From Halichoerus grypus (taxonomy: Eukaryota > Chordata > Mammalia > Carnivora > Phocidae), in assembly GCF_964656455.1 (NCBI RefSeq), contig NC_135726.1:23323168-23387167 (forward strand): a stretch of DNA of 64,000 nt, read 5' to 3'. This document shows positions 21,451 to 33,556 of the stretch, in pieces (position 1 is the first letter of the stretch; the number at the start of each line of letters is the position of its first letter). A model generated the notes under the pieces. It saw only the letters and a list, made by a program, of their open reading frames with translations. It was not told the origin of the DNA and ran no database searches. The translations under genes and the position numbers were made by a program.

Positions 21451-23026
21451 CTCCTGGGGGTAGGTGTAGGATGGTGGGAGAGGTCATGTCATTCCTTTAC
21501 TTTGAGGTCTTCCCCAGTAATATGGAAAATCATGGAAACAAGGGATTTGATTTTGAATTCCAATTCATATGGGAAATTCCACAAAACCTTTGTTCATAGG
21601 TCTACTTAGAAACAGTAACCCTAAAGAAGGATCAAATTCACTTACTTTAAATCTAAGCCCCTTTTCAAATTACTGTGCATTTGTGAGTATATACATACCT
21701 GTGTTTTTATACTTAAACTTGATTACTCGTGAACTTAAGACTAAGCTAAATTTCTAACTATAAATCTGGCATCTCTTATATTAAATAACTAACATAGCAA
21801 ATTTAATATGGATTCTCTTAATGAGACCAAAATCCAGAAAGAAACAATGTCACCTCTTTATTTGCAAAATGTGCATACATACATCTATGAGATGAGACAG
21901 AAACTGTATTAAACAATAGTATTTTAAGATGCCTTGAGGTCTTCAAAAGGAAACATCAACAGAATCCATTGTTGTTATGAGAATAATAGTGATACATTAA
22001 TTTGTCATAAATATAATTAAATCATGTGCAAAGTCATAGACAACACGGGGAAGTTATTATGATTCTAAACTACGGAAGCCATTACCCTCATATCCAAACG
22101 TACCCGGAAGAAGTTCAGCAGTTTCTGATATACTCGTAACAGGAAACCCAAAAGAAGGAATATCACAGAATATACTGGACTATAACTGCTCTTCCATCCC
22201 TTGATACTTAGCTAATTTTATATATTTTCATAGCTTGCTGAACGATAAAATATAAAATTTGCTTATATTACTTCACTGGCTATTGAGAAAGAACTTTGAT
22301 TTCTATTTTTGTATCTCTAATTTCCTCCATATAATAGATGCTCAATAAACATTAAATATTCATTAATTACATTATAGGAATAGATCTTAATGACATAAAA
22401 ACAATACAAGTTGTTACAAATACTTCTTGATAGAAACTATGAATTATACACTGATGGGTTTTAAAACTTTGGACAATTCCCTATTGCCCACCAAGTAAAG
22501 CCTGTGAAAGAAATTCATGCATGGGGATGCGCTTTAAGGAAAGAACACTGGTTACAAAATGCAAAATGGATGCCAGGAATGACAGTCTGAGCTCCAAAAG
22601 ACCACTTAAGAGTCTATTAAAATACTCCACGTGAGATATATTGCAGACCGCAATTAGAATAATGGTGGTGAACTATGAGTGATATGTTTGAGGCAGAATT
22701 GCTGGAACGTGGCCATGGATTACATGTAGTAATGCCACTGATGGTGTCTGTGTTTTTGAGCTGGAGTGATTCTGAGGCTGGTAGACCATTAAAGAAAAAT
22801 GGAAGAGGGAAGAAGGGAAGAAGAGTTCTGGGGAGATAAGATTCTTTCCATTCTGGACACATAATCTTAATGACTTCTAGGCACTCCATATGCACCTTGG
22901 TAATGCACCCTTCTGTCTTCTTAAAATAAGAGTGATGTAATTTTGACTCATTTCCTTTTATTTTATCTGCAGTGAAGGCTGAGAATAATTCCTCAGCTTC
23001 CATCTTATCCTCTCAAAAAGTGTTTT
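21451..23026. other. Unique DNA, nothing recognised
   Basis: No repeat family or coding exon recognised. A 128-codon minus-strand frame at 22617-23003 has no known domain and I do not call it a gene. Confidence 0.5.
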
Positions 23027-23630
23027 CAGGTTAGCTTTTTTTTCTTTAATTTTATTATGTTATATTAATCACCATACATTACATCATTAGTTTTTGATGT
23101 AGTGTTCCATGATTCATTGTTTGCGTATAACATCCAGTGCTCCATTCAGTACGTGCCCTCTTTAATACCCATCCCCAGGCTAATCCATCCTCCCACCCCC
23201 CTCCCCTCTAGAACCCTCAGTTTGTTTCTCAGAGTCCATAGTCTCTCATGGTTCATCTCCCACTCCGATTTCCCCCCCTTCATTTTTCCCTTCCTACTAT
23301 CTTCTTCTTTTTTTTTTTTAACATATAATGTATCTGTTTCAGAGGTACTGGTCCGTGATTCAACAGTCTTACACAATTCACAGCACTCACCATAGCACAT
23401 ACCCTCCCCAATGTCTATCACCCAGCCACCCCATCCCTCTCATGCCCCACCACTCCAGCAACCCTCAGTTTGTTTCCTGAGATTAAGAATTCCTCATATC
23501 AGTGAGGTCATATGATATATGTCTTTCTCTGATTGACTTATTTCCCTCAGCAAAATACCCTCCAGTTCCATCCAGGTTGTTGCAAATGGCAATATTTCAT
23601 TCCTTTTGATGGCTGCATAATATTCCATTG

Positions 23631-23646
23631 TGTGTGTGTGTGTGTA
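23631..23646. repeat. Short (TG)n in L1
   Basis: Short TG run at the usual internal simple-repeat site of carnivore L1 (before the GGAATATTA motif on the minus strand). Confidence 0.85.
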
Positions 23647-24437
23647 TACCACCTCTCCTTTATCCATTCATCTGTTGATGGACATCTTGGCTCCTTCCAT
23701 AGTTTGGCTATTGTGGACATTGTGCCGAGCAATGTTGAGCACTTTTTCATGTGTCTGTTGGCCATTTGGATGTCTTCTTGGGAAAAATGTCTGTTCATGT
23801 CTTCTGCCCATTTCTTGTTTGGATCATTTGTTCTTTGGGTGTTGAGTTTAAGAAGTTATTTATAGATTTTGGATACTAGCCCTTTATCTGATATGTCATT
23901 TGCAAATATCTTCTCCCATTCTGTCCGTTGTCTTTTGGTTTTGTTGACTATTTCTTTTGCTGTGCAAAAGCTTTATATCTTGATGAAGTCCCAATAGTTC
24001 ATTTTTGCCATTGATTCCCTTGCCTTTGGTAATGTTTCTAGGAAGAAGTTGCTGCGGCTGAGGTTGAAGAGGTTGCTGCCTGTGTTCTCCTTTAGGATTT
24101 TGATGGACTCCTGTCTCACATTTAGGTCTTTCATCCATTTTGAGTCTATTTTTGTGTGTGGTGTAAGGAAATGGTCCAGTTTCATTCTTCTGCATGTGGC
24201 TGTCCAATTTTCCCAACACCATTTGTTGAACAGACTGTCTTTTTTCCATTGGACATTCTTTCCTGCTTTGTCAAAAATTAATTGACCATAGAGTTGAGGG
24301 TCCATTTCTGGGCTCTCTATTCTGTTCCATTGATCTATGTGTCTGTTTTTGTACCAGGACCATACTGTCTTGATGCTGACAGCTTTGTAATAGAGCTGGA
24401 AGTCTGGAATTGTGATGCCACCAGCTTTGCTTTTCTT

Positions 24438-26702
24438 TTACAACATTCCTCTGGCTATTTGGCTTCTTTTCTGGTTCCATACAAATTTTAGGATTATTTG
24501 TTCCATTTCTTTGAAAAAAGTGGATGGTATTTTGATGGGGATTGCATTGAATGTGTAGATTGCTCTAGGTAGCACTGACATCTTCACAATATTTGTTCTT
24601 CCAATCCATGAGCATGGAACCTTTTCCCCTTTCTTTGTGTCTTCCTCAATTTCTTTCATGAGTATTTTATAGTTTTCTGAGTACAGATTCTTTGCCTCTT
24701 TGGTTAGATTTATTCCTAAGTATCTTATGGTTTTGGGTGCAATTGTAAATGGGATCAACTCCTTAATTTTGCTTTCTTCTGTCTTATTGTTGGTGTATAG
24801 GAATGCCACTGCTTTCTGTGCATTGGTTTTATATCCTGCCACTTTACTGATTTCCTGTATGAGTTCTAGCAGTTTTGGGGTGGAGTCTTTTGGGTTTTCC
24901 ACATAAAGTATCATATCATCTGCAAAGAGTGAGAGTTCGACTTCTTTGTCGATTCGGATGCCTTTGATTTCTTTTTGTTGTCTGATTGCTGTGGATAGGA
25001 CTTCTAGTACTATGTTTAATAGCAGCAGTGATAGTGGACATCCCTGCCGTGTTCCTGACCTTAGGGGGAAAACTCTCAGTTTTTCTCCATTGAAAATGAT
25101 ATTCGCTGTGGGTTTTTCATAGATGGCTTTTATGATACTGAGATATGTACCCTCTATCCCTATACTCTGAAGAGTTTTGATCAAGAAAGGATGCTGTACT
25201 TTGTCAAATGCTTTTTCTGCATCTATTGAGAGGATCATATGGTTCTTGTTCTTTCTTTTATTAATGTATTGTATCACGTTGATTGATTTGCAGATGTTGA
25301 ACCAACCTTGCAGCCCAGGAATAAATCCCACTTGGTCGTGGTGAATAATACTTTTAATGTACTGTTGAATCCTATTGGCTACTATTTTGGTGAGAATTTT
25401 TGCATCCATGTTCATCAGGGATATTGGTCTGTAATTCTCCTTTTTGATGGGGTCTTTGTCTGGTTTGGGGATCAAGGTAATGGTGGCCTCATAAAACAAG
25501 CTTGGAAGTCTTCCTTCCATTTTTATTTTTTGGAACAGTTTCAGAAGAATAGGTATTAATTCTTCTTGAAATGTTTGGTAGAATTCCCCTGGGAAGCCAT
25601 CTGGCCCTGGGCTCTTGTTTGTTGGGAGATTTTTGATGACTGCTTCAATTTCCTTAGTGGTTATAAGTCTATTCAGGTTTTCTATTTCTTCCTGGTTCAG
25701 TTTTGGTAGTTTATATGTCTCTAGGAATGCACCCATTTCTTCCAGATTATCTAATGTGCTGGCATATAGTTGCTCGTAATATGTTCTTATAATTGTTTGT
25801 ATTTCTTTGGTGTTGGTTGTGATCTCTCCTCTTTCATTCATGATTTTATTTATTTGGGTCCTTTTCTTTTTGATAAGTCTGGCCAGGTGTTTATCAATCT
25901 TATTAATTCTTTCAAAAAACCAGCTCCTGGTTTCGTTGATCTGTTCTACTGGTCTTTTGGTTTCTAGTTCATTGATTTCTGCTCTGATCTTTATTATTTC
26001 TCTTCTCCTGCTGGGTTTAGGCTCTATTTGCTGTTCTTGCTCCAGCTCCTTTAGGTGTAGGGTTAGGTTGTGTACTTGAGACCTTTCTTGTTTCTTGAGA
26101 AAGGCTTGTATTCCTATATACTTTCCTTTCAGGACTGCCTTTGCTGCATCCCAAAGATTTTGAACAGTTGTGTTTTCATTTTCATCTGTTTCCATGAATT
26201 TTTTAAATTCTTCTTTAATTTCCTGGTTGATCCATTCATTCTTTAGTAGGATGCTCTTTAGCCTCCATGTATTTGAGTTCTTTCCAACTTTCCTCTTGTG
26301 ATTGAGTTCTAGTTTCAAAGCATTGTGGTCGGAAAATATGCAGGGAATGATCCCAATCTTTTGGTACCAGTTGAGACCTGATTTGTGACCTAGGATGTGA
26401 TCTGTTTTGGAGAATGTTCCACGGGCACTAGAGAAGAATGTGTATTCTCTTGCTTTGGGATGGAATGTTCTGAATGTATCTGTGAAGTCCATTTGGTCCA
26501 GTGTGTCATTTAAAGTCTTTATTTCCTGGGGTGTTGACCTATTTTCATTGATTTTGAGGGGGGTTCTCTGTGCCTCCTGGATTTTGATGCCTGTTTCCTT
26601 CCCCAAATTAGGGAAGTTCTCTGCTATAATTTGCTCCAATATACCTTCTGCCCCTCTTTCTCTTTCTTCTTCTGGGATCCCAATTATTCTAAAATGTTTC
26701 AC
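24438..26702 (-). pseudogene. L1 ORF1-ORF2 in-frame fusion, reverse transcriptase intact-looking
   Basis: Open for 754 codons on the minus strand; the upstream limit is a frameshifted ORF1, not a true start. Residues about 1-57 are ORF1 ([20 protein letters not shown], ending near [14 protein letters not shown]). From about 60 it is ORF2: C-terminal endonuclease ([28 protein letters not shown]), then reverse transcriptase motifs SPGPDGFP at about 363, AFDKVQH near 497, GTRQGCPL near 548 and FADDM near 593. The N-terminal endonuclease half with its metal-binding residues is gone, and so are the ORF1 C-terminal domains. The frame ends at ATGTTG-TAA where relatives have AAA. The same frame then stays open to about 23973. 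This is a dead retroelement gene, but the catalytic motifs survive. Confidence 0.9.
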
Positions 26703-27354
26703 CTTATGGTATCATTTATTTCTCGAATTCTGCCCTCGTGATCCAGCAGTTGTTTATCTCTCTTTTTCTCAGCTTCTTTATTTTCCATCATTTGGTCTTC
26801 TATATCACTGATTCTCTCTTCTGCCTCATTTATCGTAGCAGTCAGAGCCTCCATTTTTTATTGCACCTCATTAATAGCCTTTTTGATTTTGACTTGGTTA
26901 GATTTTAGTTCTTTTATTTGTCTAGAAAGGGTTTCTCTAATATCTTCGATGCTTTTTTCAAGCCCAGCTAGTATCTGTATAATCGTCATTCTGAGCTGTA
27001 GTTCCGACATCTTACTAATGTCCGTGTTGATTAGGTCCCTGTCAGTGGCTACTGCCTCTTGTTCTTTTTTTTTGAGGTGATTTTTTCCATCTTGTCATTT
27101 TGTCCAGAGGAGAAGATGAATGAGAGAACAAAATGCTAACAGGGTAACAATGACCCCAGAAAAATATACACTAAACAAATTAGAAGAGACCTGCATTCGC
27201 CTTCCCAAAGTGGAAGTTAACTGCTGGTACTTTTTAATTATGCTGAAGAAGTATAATTTTGTTCAGTACGATTGCTTCCAGAGAGTTGCTGAGAAGTGCC
27301 CCATTCTTCATGGACTTTTGTTGTCTTCTGGAAGCCTCCCTCCTCCAGGTTAGC

Positions 27355-27640
27355 CTTTAATATTCTCTTTGAGATTATAAATTCTAGCTTAGCTATCCAT
27401 CAGGCTTCCATTATCTATTACAATCACCACGATCTTATATAGCTTGAGATATTGGGGAAAAAAAAAAGAAAGAAAGAAAAAAAACTCTACCTGGAACAGG
27501 TAGACAAAAATATAAGCCATACTATAAAGAGTGAGAAAATCTTTCTCAAGGTATGGCTTTCTAAGATTTTAGGGCATGGAAATGATGCTAACAGACTTCC
27601 ATCATCACCGTTAATTCATAAACCTAGGTACTCCTGAGTG
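27355..27640. other. Unique DNA
   Basis: Nothing recognised apart from an A-rich (GAAA) run at 27459-27484. Confidence 0.5.
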
Positions 27641-28005
27641 GTAGAAACTCATGCCACTCTTCTTGAAAATCCTCACTGTATTCATTTGTCGGGGAGGACA
27701 GTGCAACACCTCCTAATGGATATCTTTCTACTCAAACCATCTCTTCCTCAGAGAAACTGTTATTGATTCCACAGAGTCATCTACCTCATCTGCATAATCC
27801 TCTCCTTTAGAGCACTTGCTACAACAGAGGACTTACTTCCATGTGTATAATTATTTGACTAAAGTCTGCTTTCCCCACTTATTATACCTTCATGAGATTA
27901 TAGCTGTTCTTACTCAATATTGTATTTATAATGCTCAGTGTTAAGTCTTGACAAGTAAAAAAAATTTCCACTAAATATTCAATGAATGAGTGAAAGAGGC
28001 TGGGA
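27641..28005 (+). mobile_element. L2 3' end, plus strand
   Basis: TTAGAGCACTTGCTACAACA, TTTGACTAAAGTCTGCTTTC, CCTTCATGAGATTATAGCTG and ATATTCAATGAATGAGTGAA follow the sense L2 3' end (TAGCACTTATCAC, TGTAAGCTCC, TTGAATGAATGAA). Confidence 0.7.
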
Positions 28006-29150
28006 AATTGATGTCAATATGAAAGAGATTCCTGATGACCATGACCATCTGACCATGATTCCACTCTTTCATTTAATATGAGGAAACTGATTTATTACCA
28101 TATCGACAAGTTTTGGGATATTCTGTTTTCAGAATCAACTTCTAGAATGAAGAAAATATATATTACCAGAATCTCAGATATATATTACTTCATAACAATA
28201 TGACCTTAGCACAAACACAAAATAAAACAAATTAAGATAAACTCTTAGACAAGAAATCTTATCTGAGTATTAGATCTGTCAGCAAGCTTCACAGGAATAT
28301 GCAATAAATTGTTGTGTTGATCTACTTATATGCATGAGATAGTTTGTTACAAACATTTATTTTTAGAGATTGTTATTTTCTAACTGCACAATAAATTGCT
28401 ACTATTTGCATAATAGAATTGTTTGCTTCTTTGATTTTCTATTCAGATTGGGAATTATTAATATTTAGTCATACTTGAGATGGATGCTTTGTCACTGAGT
28501 ATGTTAACTGTAAAGTATAAATTCCCATTATTCACTATTTCCACAAATTCTCATAATTCACTATTCCCAGAGTATAGATCGCACAGTATACTCTTGTTCT
28601 TCTGGAAGTTTTGAGGCTGAAGCTTAAGTGCAAAAATCAGTGAAATAATCTTGAAAATCTAGGTTGAAAAAAACACATGTGCTCTTCATAGCTTCAGTGT
28701 GCTTTGTGCAATGTCTGACAAAGCCAAAAAGTATTTAACGGATGTTCAGTGAGGGACCAAAGAGTATAAGTACCTTCAGCTGGAAGAATTTGTATGAGAT
28801 CAATAGTATAACCGCCTTACTCAACTTTCTTACTGGTAAATTTACTATTTTATGCTTGAGAAAAGGACAATTTCTAATGAATTCAATTTATTTGAAATTA
28901 AGAAATTATTAAGTTTTTCAAGTTTTCTAGGCATTGTGTTGAGCACAAAACTTTAACTTTAGAAATATATCATCTATTATAGTATGACATCTAAGGTGAA
29001 CTCGCAAATCTCATACTTTGGTTTCTGTGGCTTTCACACCATTTTTTCTTTCTGTATGTATTTCAACATAAATAAACTAACAAATAAACCAAAACAACAA
29101 AAGTGGGGAAGGACTTTGAGCACCTGTTACAATGATACACTGACAATTCT
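28006..29150. other. Unique AT-rich DNA
   Basis: No gene, RNA or repeat family identified. Confidence 0.5.
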
Positions 29151-29368
29151 TTTTTTTTTTTTTTTAAAGATCTATTAATTTATTTGAGAGAAAGAGAGAG
29201 CACGAGTGAGTACAAGTCGGGGGGAGGTGCAGAGGGACAGACTCTTTAAACAGACTTCCTGCTGAGTGCAGAGCCCAACATGGGGTTGGACCTCATGAAC
29301 CCTGAGATCATAACCTGAGCTGAAACCAAGAATCAGACGCTAAAACGAATGAGCCACACAGGTACCCC
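29151..29368 (-). mobile_element. CanSINE, older variant, minus strand
   Basis: Poly(T) then AAAGATCTATTAATTTATTT, body GAAACCAAGAATCAGACGCT (older CanSINE subfamily) and GAGCCACACAGGTACCCC. Flanks TGACAATTCT and TACAGTTCT are a diverged target-site duplication. Confidence 0.92.
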
Positions 29369-29795
29369 TACAGTTCTAAGGGGATGTGTAGACTAGATGT
29401 ACACATTTTTGTGTACTTTGCTTACTGAACATGGTAATGGGTGCATGTTGAATCTGAACTAGAATCTGTATAATTACTTAGAAATGTGGAATGCGGACCC
29501 ACTGCAAGGTTTCAAAAAGTAAATAATGTTAGTGAGGCCATCTCTGAAGGCTGACAGCCACCAACCAAGAGTTTCCCTCAGTGTTGGACAGTTAACACTT
29601 TTGAGTAGGTCACCCTAAGTCCTAGCAGAGAGCAGTAGAAGACAGACATTAAATCCTCAAGTTTCCTTTCCTGGGAGGTTCCTCCTTCAATTCTAGAAAC
29701 TCTTCCAAATGTCCCCCTTCAGGGCCCTTTATTATAAAAATTGACTGTTATAGTTCCAGATAAAATCCAAAATATCACTCTGATAATTTGTATTA
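29369..29795. other. Unique DNA, nothing recognised
   Basis: No supported feature. Confidence 0.5.
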
Positions 29796-29799
29796 TTGA

Positions 29800-29950
29800 C
29801 ATAAATTAAGAATGTACTCTCTCTTCAGTGTACTTTAATTCCTTGAGGACAGGGTGTATGTACTGTTTATCCTTATCCCTATTACCTGATATGATGTCTA
29901 GAAGAAGTTCAAAGCCACTCAGTAATGATAGCTGAATGGCTAAAACTGTA
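29800..29950 (+). mobile_element. L2 3' end, plus strand
   Basis: TTAATTCCTTGAGGACAGGG, ATCCTTATCCCTATTACCTG and CACTCAGTAATGATAGCTGA resemble the sense L2 terminus (CTCCTTGAGGACAGGGAC, TGTATCCCCAGCGCC, CTCAATAAAT). Confidence 0.65.
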
Positions 29951-30249
29951 TCATTAATAGTTCACTTTGACTGAATATTCAAAGTGTATAAAGTGCTATG
30001 CCAGCACATTATTTAGTGTGCAGTATCTTATTTTTTTTCTCAGCATAATTTGATGCATTATTTTCCTTACATGTCAGAAGTGCTTGTTAGAAAAATTACA
30101 TATGTAACAGAACCTTGGACATGAATAGATTGGTGGTATGTTTAGTGTTATAGTATTTTGGTTTGAGTTCCACAATAGCTTTCTCTACTCCATTATCATA
30201 ATAATAAATAATATATATTTTATGTGGTTGGATTTTAAAAGATATTTTG

Positions 30250-30470
30250 GGAACAACTGGGGTTTAAAGTCAGCTAATCATAGTTTAAATCTGTTTTGTC
30301 ACTGGTATTTGGATATCCTGGGGGACAGTCACTTAACTTCTGTGAGTATCAGCTTTTCTACCTACAAAATTGAAGATAATTTCTACCTTAGAGACTTTTG
30401 TGAAAATTAAGTTAATTTCCTTAAAATGCCCAGTGCAATGTTTAATACAGAGAATTCCCCGATAAATCGC
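30250..30470 (+). mobile_element. MIR, plus strand
   Basis: GGGTTTAAAGTCAGCTAATC, GGACAGTCACTTAACTTCTG, AGTATCAGCTTTTCTACCTA and AAAATGCCCAGTGCAATG follow MIR order. Confidence 0.75.
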
Positions 30471-32320
30471 GTTATACAGATTTATTACTTCTTCTACTGA
30501 CATTTTTTAAATGTTTGAGCAAACATTAGAAAACAAGTAAAAATTAAAAGAAGAATAAGGATAACAATAAACTTCTTCACCATATTTTAAAGTGTACCCA
30601 AGACTGAGGAAGCTACCATTCTGTGTAAATTAAAAAAAAAAAAAAAAAGTCAAGTTGGCATTTACTTTGGAGGTTTGAAGCATTGTAAGTAAATTATATC
30701 CAATAATTTTAAAGTAGGCAGTTCAGTTTATCCATGGACATAGTTTGACCTTTTAAAAAATTTATTTAATTGGATATGTATATGACATGCCTACCAACCT
30801 TTCTTAACAAAAGATAGGAAAAGGGTAGTTCAGTAGGCAGGATATGATTAAGTAAAATTCATGTGAACTGTCACAGTCCAGTGGGTGGGAAATGTTTAAT
30901 GGTATTATCCTGAGAATGGTATGATTACATAGGAAAAGGCATGGTGTTACGCAGTAAGTGGCACCATTGCCATTTTTCTGCCCAAAGGCTTAAGTTTAAA
31001 AGTCAACCAGGAAGGTATAGTTCATGACCAAAAGATGTGAGTTCAGATATCCCTTCCACCAGAGTAGGAAAAGGAAGAACAAAGAAGACTCGGAACACAG
31101 AAGGGTAAAAATTCAGGAACTATGCAAACAAGGGCATAAACTTTTCCCTGCAAAAAGTAATGACCAGCAGTCATTTTAGAACTACATAGTTAAGGAAGGC
31201 AAAGTCTCCTTAGTAATAAGATGGTTAAAATATTAAAGATAACATGTATTTGGAGCAGTATTAGTGAGGCTGACCTTTCCTTCATACAAGTCCTGACAAG
31301 AATACAGACTCTTAATATAAATGATCAAGGGACACCAGCAGCTAAGGGCAGCAGAAGTAAATGAACAAAACTTGGAAACTGTAGGAGAAACAAGGCAGAG
31401 GAGTTCATTCCTTAGTATAAAAGTAGTTGATTGTTAGTGACCAAGTTTTTAGTGACAAGGGAATTAGAAAACATTATCAGAATCAACTCATATAATTTGA
31501 ATTCTGTAATACAATTACATGTGTAAGATAACTACAAAGTATAAAGCATAGAGTTCTATATACATTGTTTGGGTAGTTTTAACAATTTTTAACTCTGGAA
31601 AGTCACAAAGATAAATAATTGATCAGATCTGAAAAGTTACATGTAATAACTATCATCCTCACAGGATAATGCTGTATTGGGTTTATTTAATATGATAGGC
31701 CTATGTCTCACAAGTTATTTATTTAAAGGAGACAGTTTCTTTGGAAATACAATTCGAGCATAATTAAAATCTCTCTGGAAAATTTCCGAAGTCTTACTTT
31801 TCAAAAATTATTTGCCAAGCTTATGTTTATTTTCTATTATACTGAAGTAATAAGGTCTTTTTATTTTTTCTAAATGAAAAGAGAAATTTTTTTTCTGTGA
31901 TAGTCTTTCTTCATACTAAATTTAGAAATTTAGTTTCAACTAAGAAATGCTGCCATAGCTTGGTAGCATATATACCCTGAAGTTTTTCTTCAATAGAAAA
32001 TATTGTGGTGATACACAGAAACAAACAAACAAGAAAAAAAAATGAAGTAATATTCCTGATAGTATAACAAGGTGTTAGCTTATTATCATGGGGTGAAGTT
32101 CATTTTCAGCTATTCATTTGTGCTTTATGAAAGCATGGCCCTCTCCTCAGCTCCTTGGCACAAATCCACAGAGGAGATCAAAATTCAACTGCATACTTTG
32201 TTAGTCAGAAACTCATGCCTTTTGCTGTTCAACAGACATCAAAGCAAAAAAAGAGTTAATAAAGCCAAATGTCTGGTCAATTTAGCGAACTAACTGAATT
32301 ATGATTCCATCATGAATGTC
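30471..32320. other. Long unique stretch, nothing recognised
   Basis: No repeat family or coding exon recognised. It holds a poly(A) run at 30632-30648. Confidence 0.5.
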
Positions 32321-32324
32321 TTCC

Positions 32325-32460
32325 ATTACTTCAACAGTATCTACTGAGTGACTCCTAAACCAGGACTTGTCCTAGCCTCTGAATATCCTAAGGTTCCTAC
32401 ACACAATGAGCTTCCAGTCTAGTGGGAAATAAAATAAAGCCCCCCAAAAGGTAATTACAG
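32325..32460 (-). mobile_element. L2/MIR-like fragment, minus strand
   Basis: GTATCTACTGAGTGACTCCT and AATGAGCTTCCAGTCTAGTG resemble the antisense wording TTATTGAGCACCTACT and GGAGCTTACAGTCTAGTGGG. Family uncertain. Confidence 0.5.
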
Positions 32461-33100
32461 TGCATCATTAAATGCATTATAACAAGAAAATTAGAGGATG
32501 AAAATGAAATTTAGTTGTGGGGGAAATAAAGAATACATTCTGGGGAATTTGAAGAAGGATTAGGATATTGGGAGGAATATTTTAAGACACAAGAGTGCAT
32601 ACGTTGTTGATCTCTCCACCCAGAGGGAAAATCAGGACTGAGAACTGAAGGAATTCCAGTACAATCAAAGTGTGAGTTAAAGAGGATGGGGGGCTGAGGT
32701 AAGGGTGGGGAGGGTCATATCCACATCAAAGTCGCAAAATCAGAGTCCTAATTTCTATTCCTCTCCATAGAAGGAAAGTGGGAAGCCATCTTGTGTGGAC
32801 AAGAGCATGCATGGTGATGTTATCTCATGCCATACTTATTAGAGTAATAGGAAGTATCCATCAATCTGACCATAACCTTAGTGACAGTACTTTTCTGCAG
32901 GTGCTGACAATGCGAAGGAACCACAGTGCACTAGTGATTCAGCCAGGCATGGAGAATCCTGCTGGAATGATAGGAAACTGTGAGGCTCTATTCAGAACCA
33001 CTGAGGGCACTGTCATCAGGATGGCACTGGGCTCTCATAATGTACCCTTATCATTCCTACATTTCTAATCCTGTTGCCTTCCACTCTCCCACTCCCTCAG
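32461..33100. other. Unclassified DNA
   Basis: No recognised family. An open 96-codon frame at 32778-33068 has no known domain. Confidence 0.45.
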
Positions 33101-33104
33101 TGAG

Positions 33105-33260
33105 GACCAGTTACACTCCCTTACCATTCTTGGTACAAACTTGCACACTTAGCAATTATTATTTACTTTTGGTTTCTGCCACCACTTTTTTCTTCCTTAT
33201 CCTGCTTTATTTTCCGTGATAGCATTTTTTACCCTTTGATACAGTATGTTTATTCACCCA
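33105..33260 (+). mobile_element. L2-like fragment, plus strand
   Basis: AACTTGCACACTTAGCAATT, TTATTTACTTTTGGTTTCTG and ATTTTCCGTGATAGC resemble the sense L2 region upstream of its 3' end. A possible continuation is at 33700-33790 (CATCTCCCTTCATGGAAACT). Confidence 0.4.
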
Positions 33261-33361
33261 ACTATTCTATGTCCTCCTCATCAATAGTCCCTCATTTCCA
33301 GGAAATGTAAGCTGAATGGAGACCAGAGAATGTATTTTTCTTTCTTCCAAATTTTTGTAGA

Positions 33362-33556
33362 ATGAGGGGAAAAAGCAAGAGATGGGAGAAGGATGGAAGG
33401 AAGGGAGAGATAAGGGAAGGAGAGAGGAAAGAAGGAAGGGAGAAAGGGAGGGAGGAAGAGACAAGGGAGGAAGGGAAGAAGAAAGAGGGCAAAGAGCAGG
33501 AAAAGGGTTTTTTTGTTGTTGTTTTTTGTTTTTGTTTATTTTGTTTTTTTTTTAAT
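33362..33556. repeat. Purine-rich tract followed by T-rich tract
   Basis: GGAAGG/GAGG-type purine run on the plus strand (33362-33505), directly followed by a TTTGTTTTT run. Strong strand asymmetry. Apparent open frames here are compositional artefacts. Confidence 0.85.

Larger units (their letters stand above)
23036..27345 (-). mobile_element. Large L1 with two internal deletions, minus strand
   Basis: Flanked by CAGGTTAGC at 23027-23035 and 27346-27354, a 9-bp target-site duplication, with the A-tail at the 23036 side. In element order: about 250 bp of 5' UTR-like sequence; ORF1 from about 27098, with a one-base A-run expansion and a stop (GTGCAATAA near 26866); a junction near 26528 joining ORF1 to ORF2; the ORF2 reverse transcriptase; a second deletion near 23728; a two-module 3' UTR; and AATAAAATTAAAG before the tail. 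Intact L1 needs about 6 kb, so roughly a third is missing, although both ends look original. It is not mobile on its own. Confidence 0.88.

Noticed and set aside
22617..23003. 128-codon minus-strand frame in unique DNA
   Set aside because: No recognisable domain, no splice or promoter context, and length is not exceptional.
23896..24305. Overlapping 110-117-codon minus-strand frames
   Set aside because: They are the ORF2 continuation of the large L1 in two frames.
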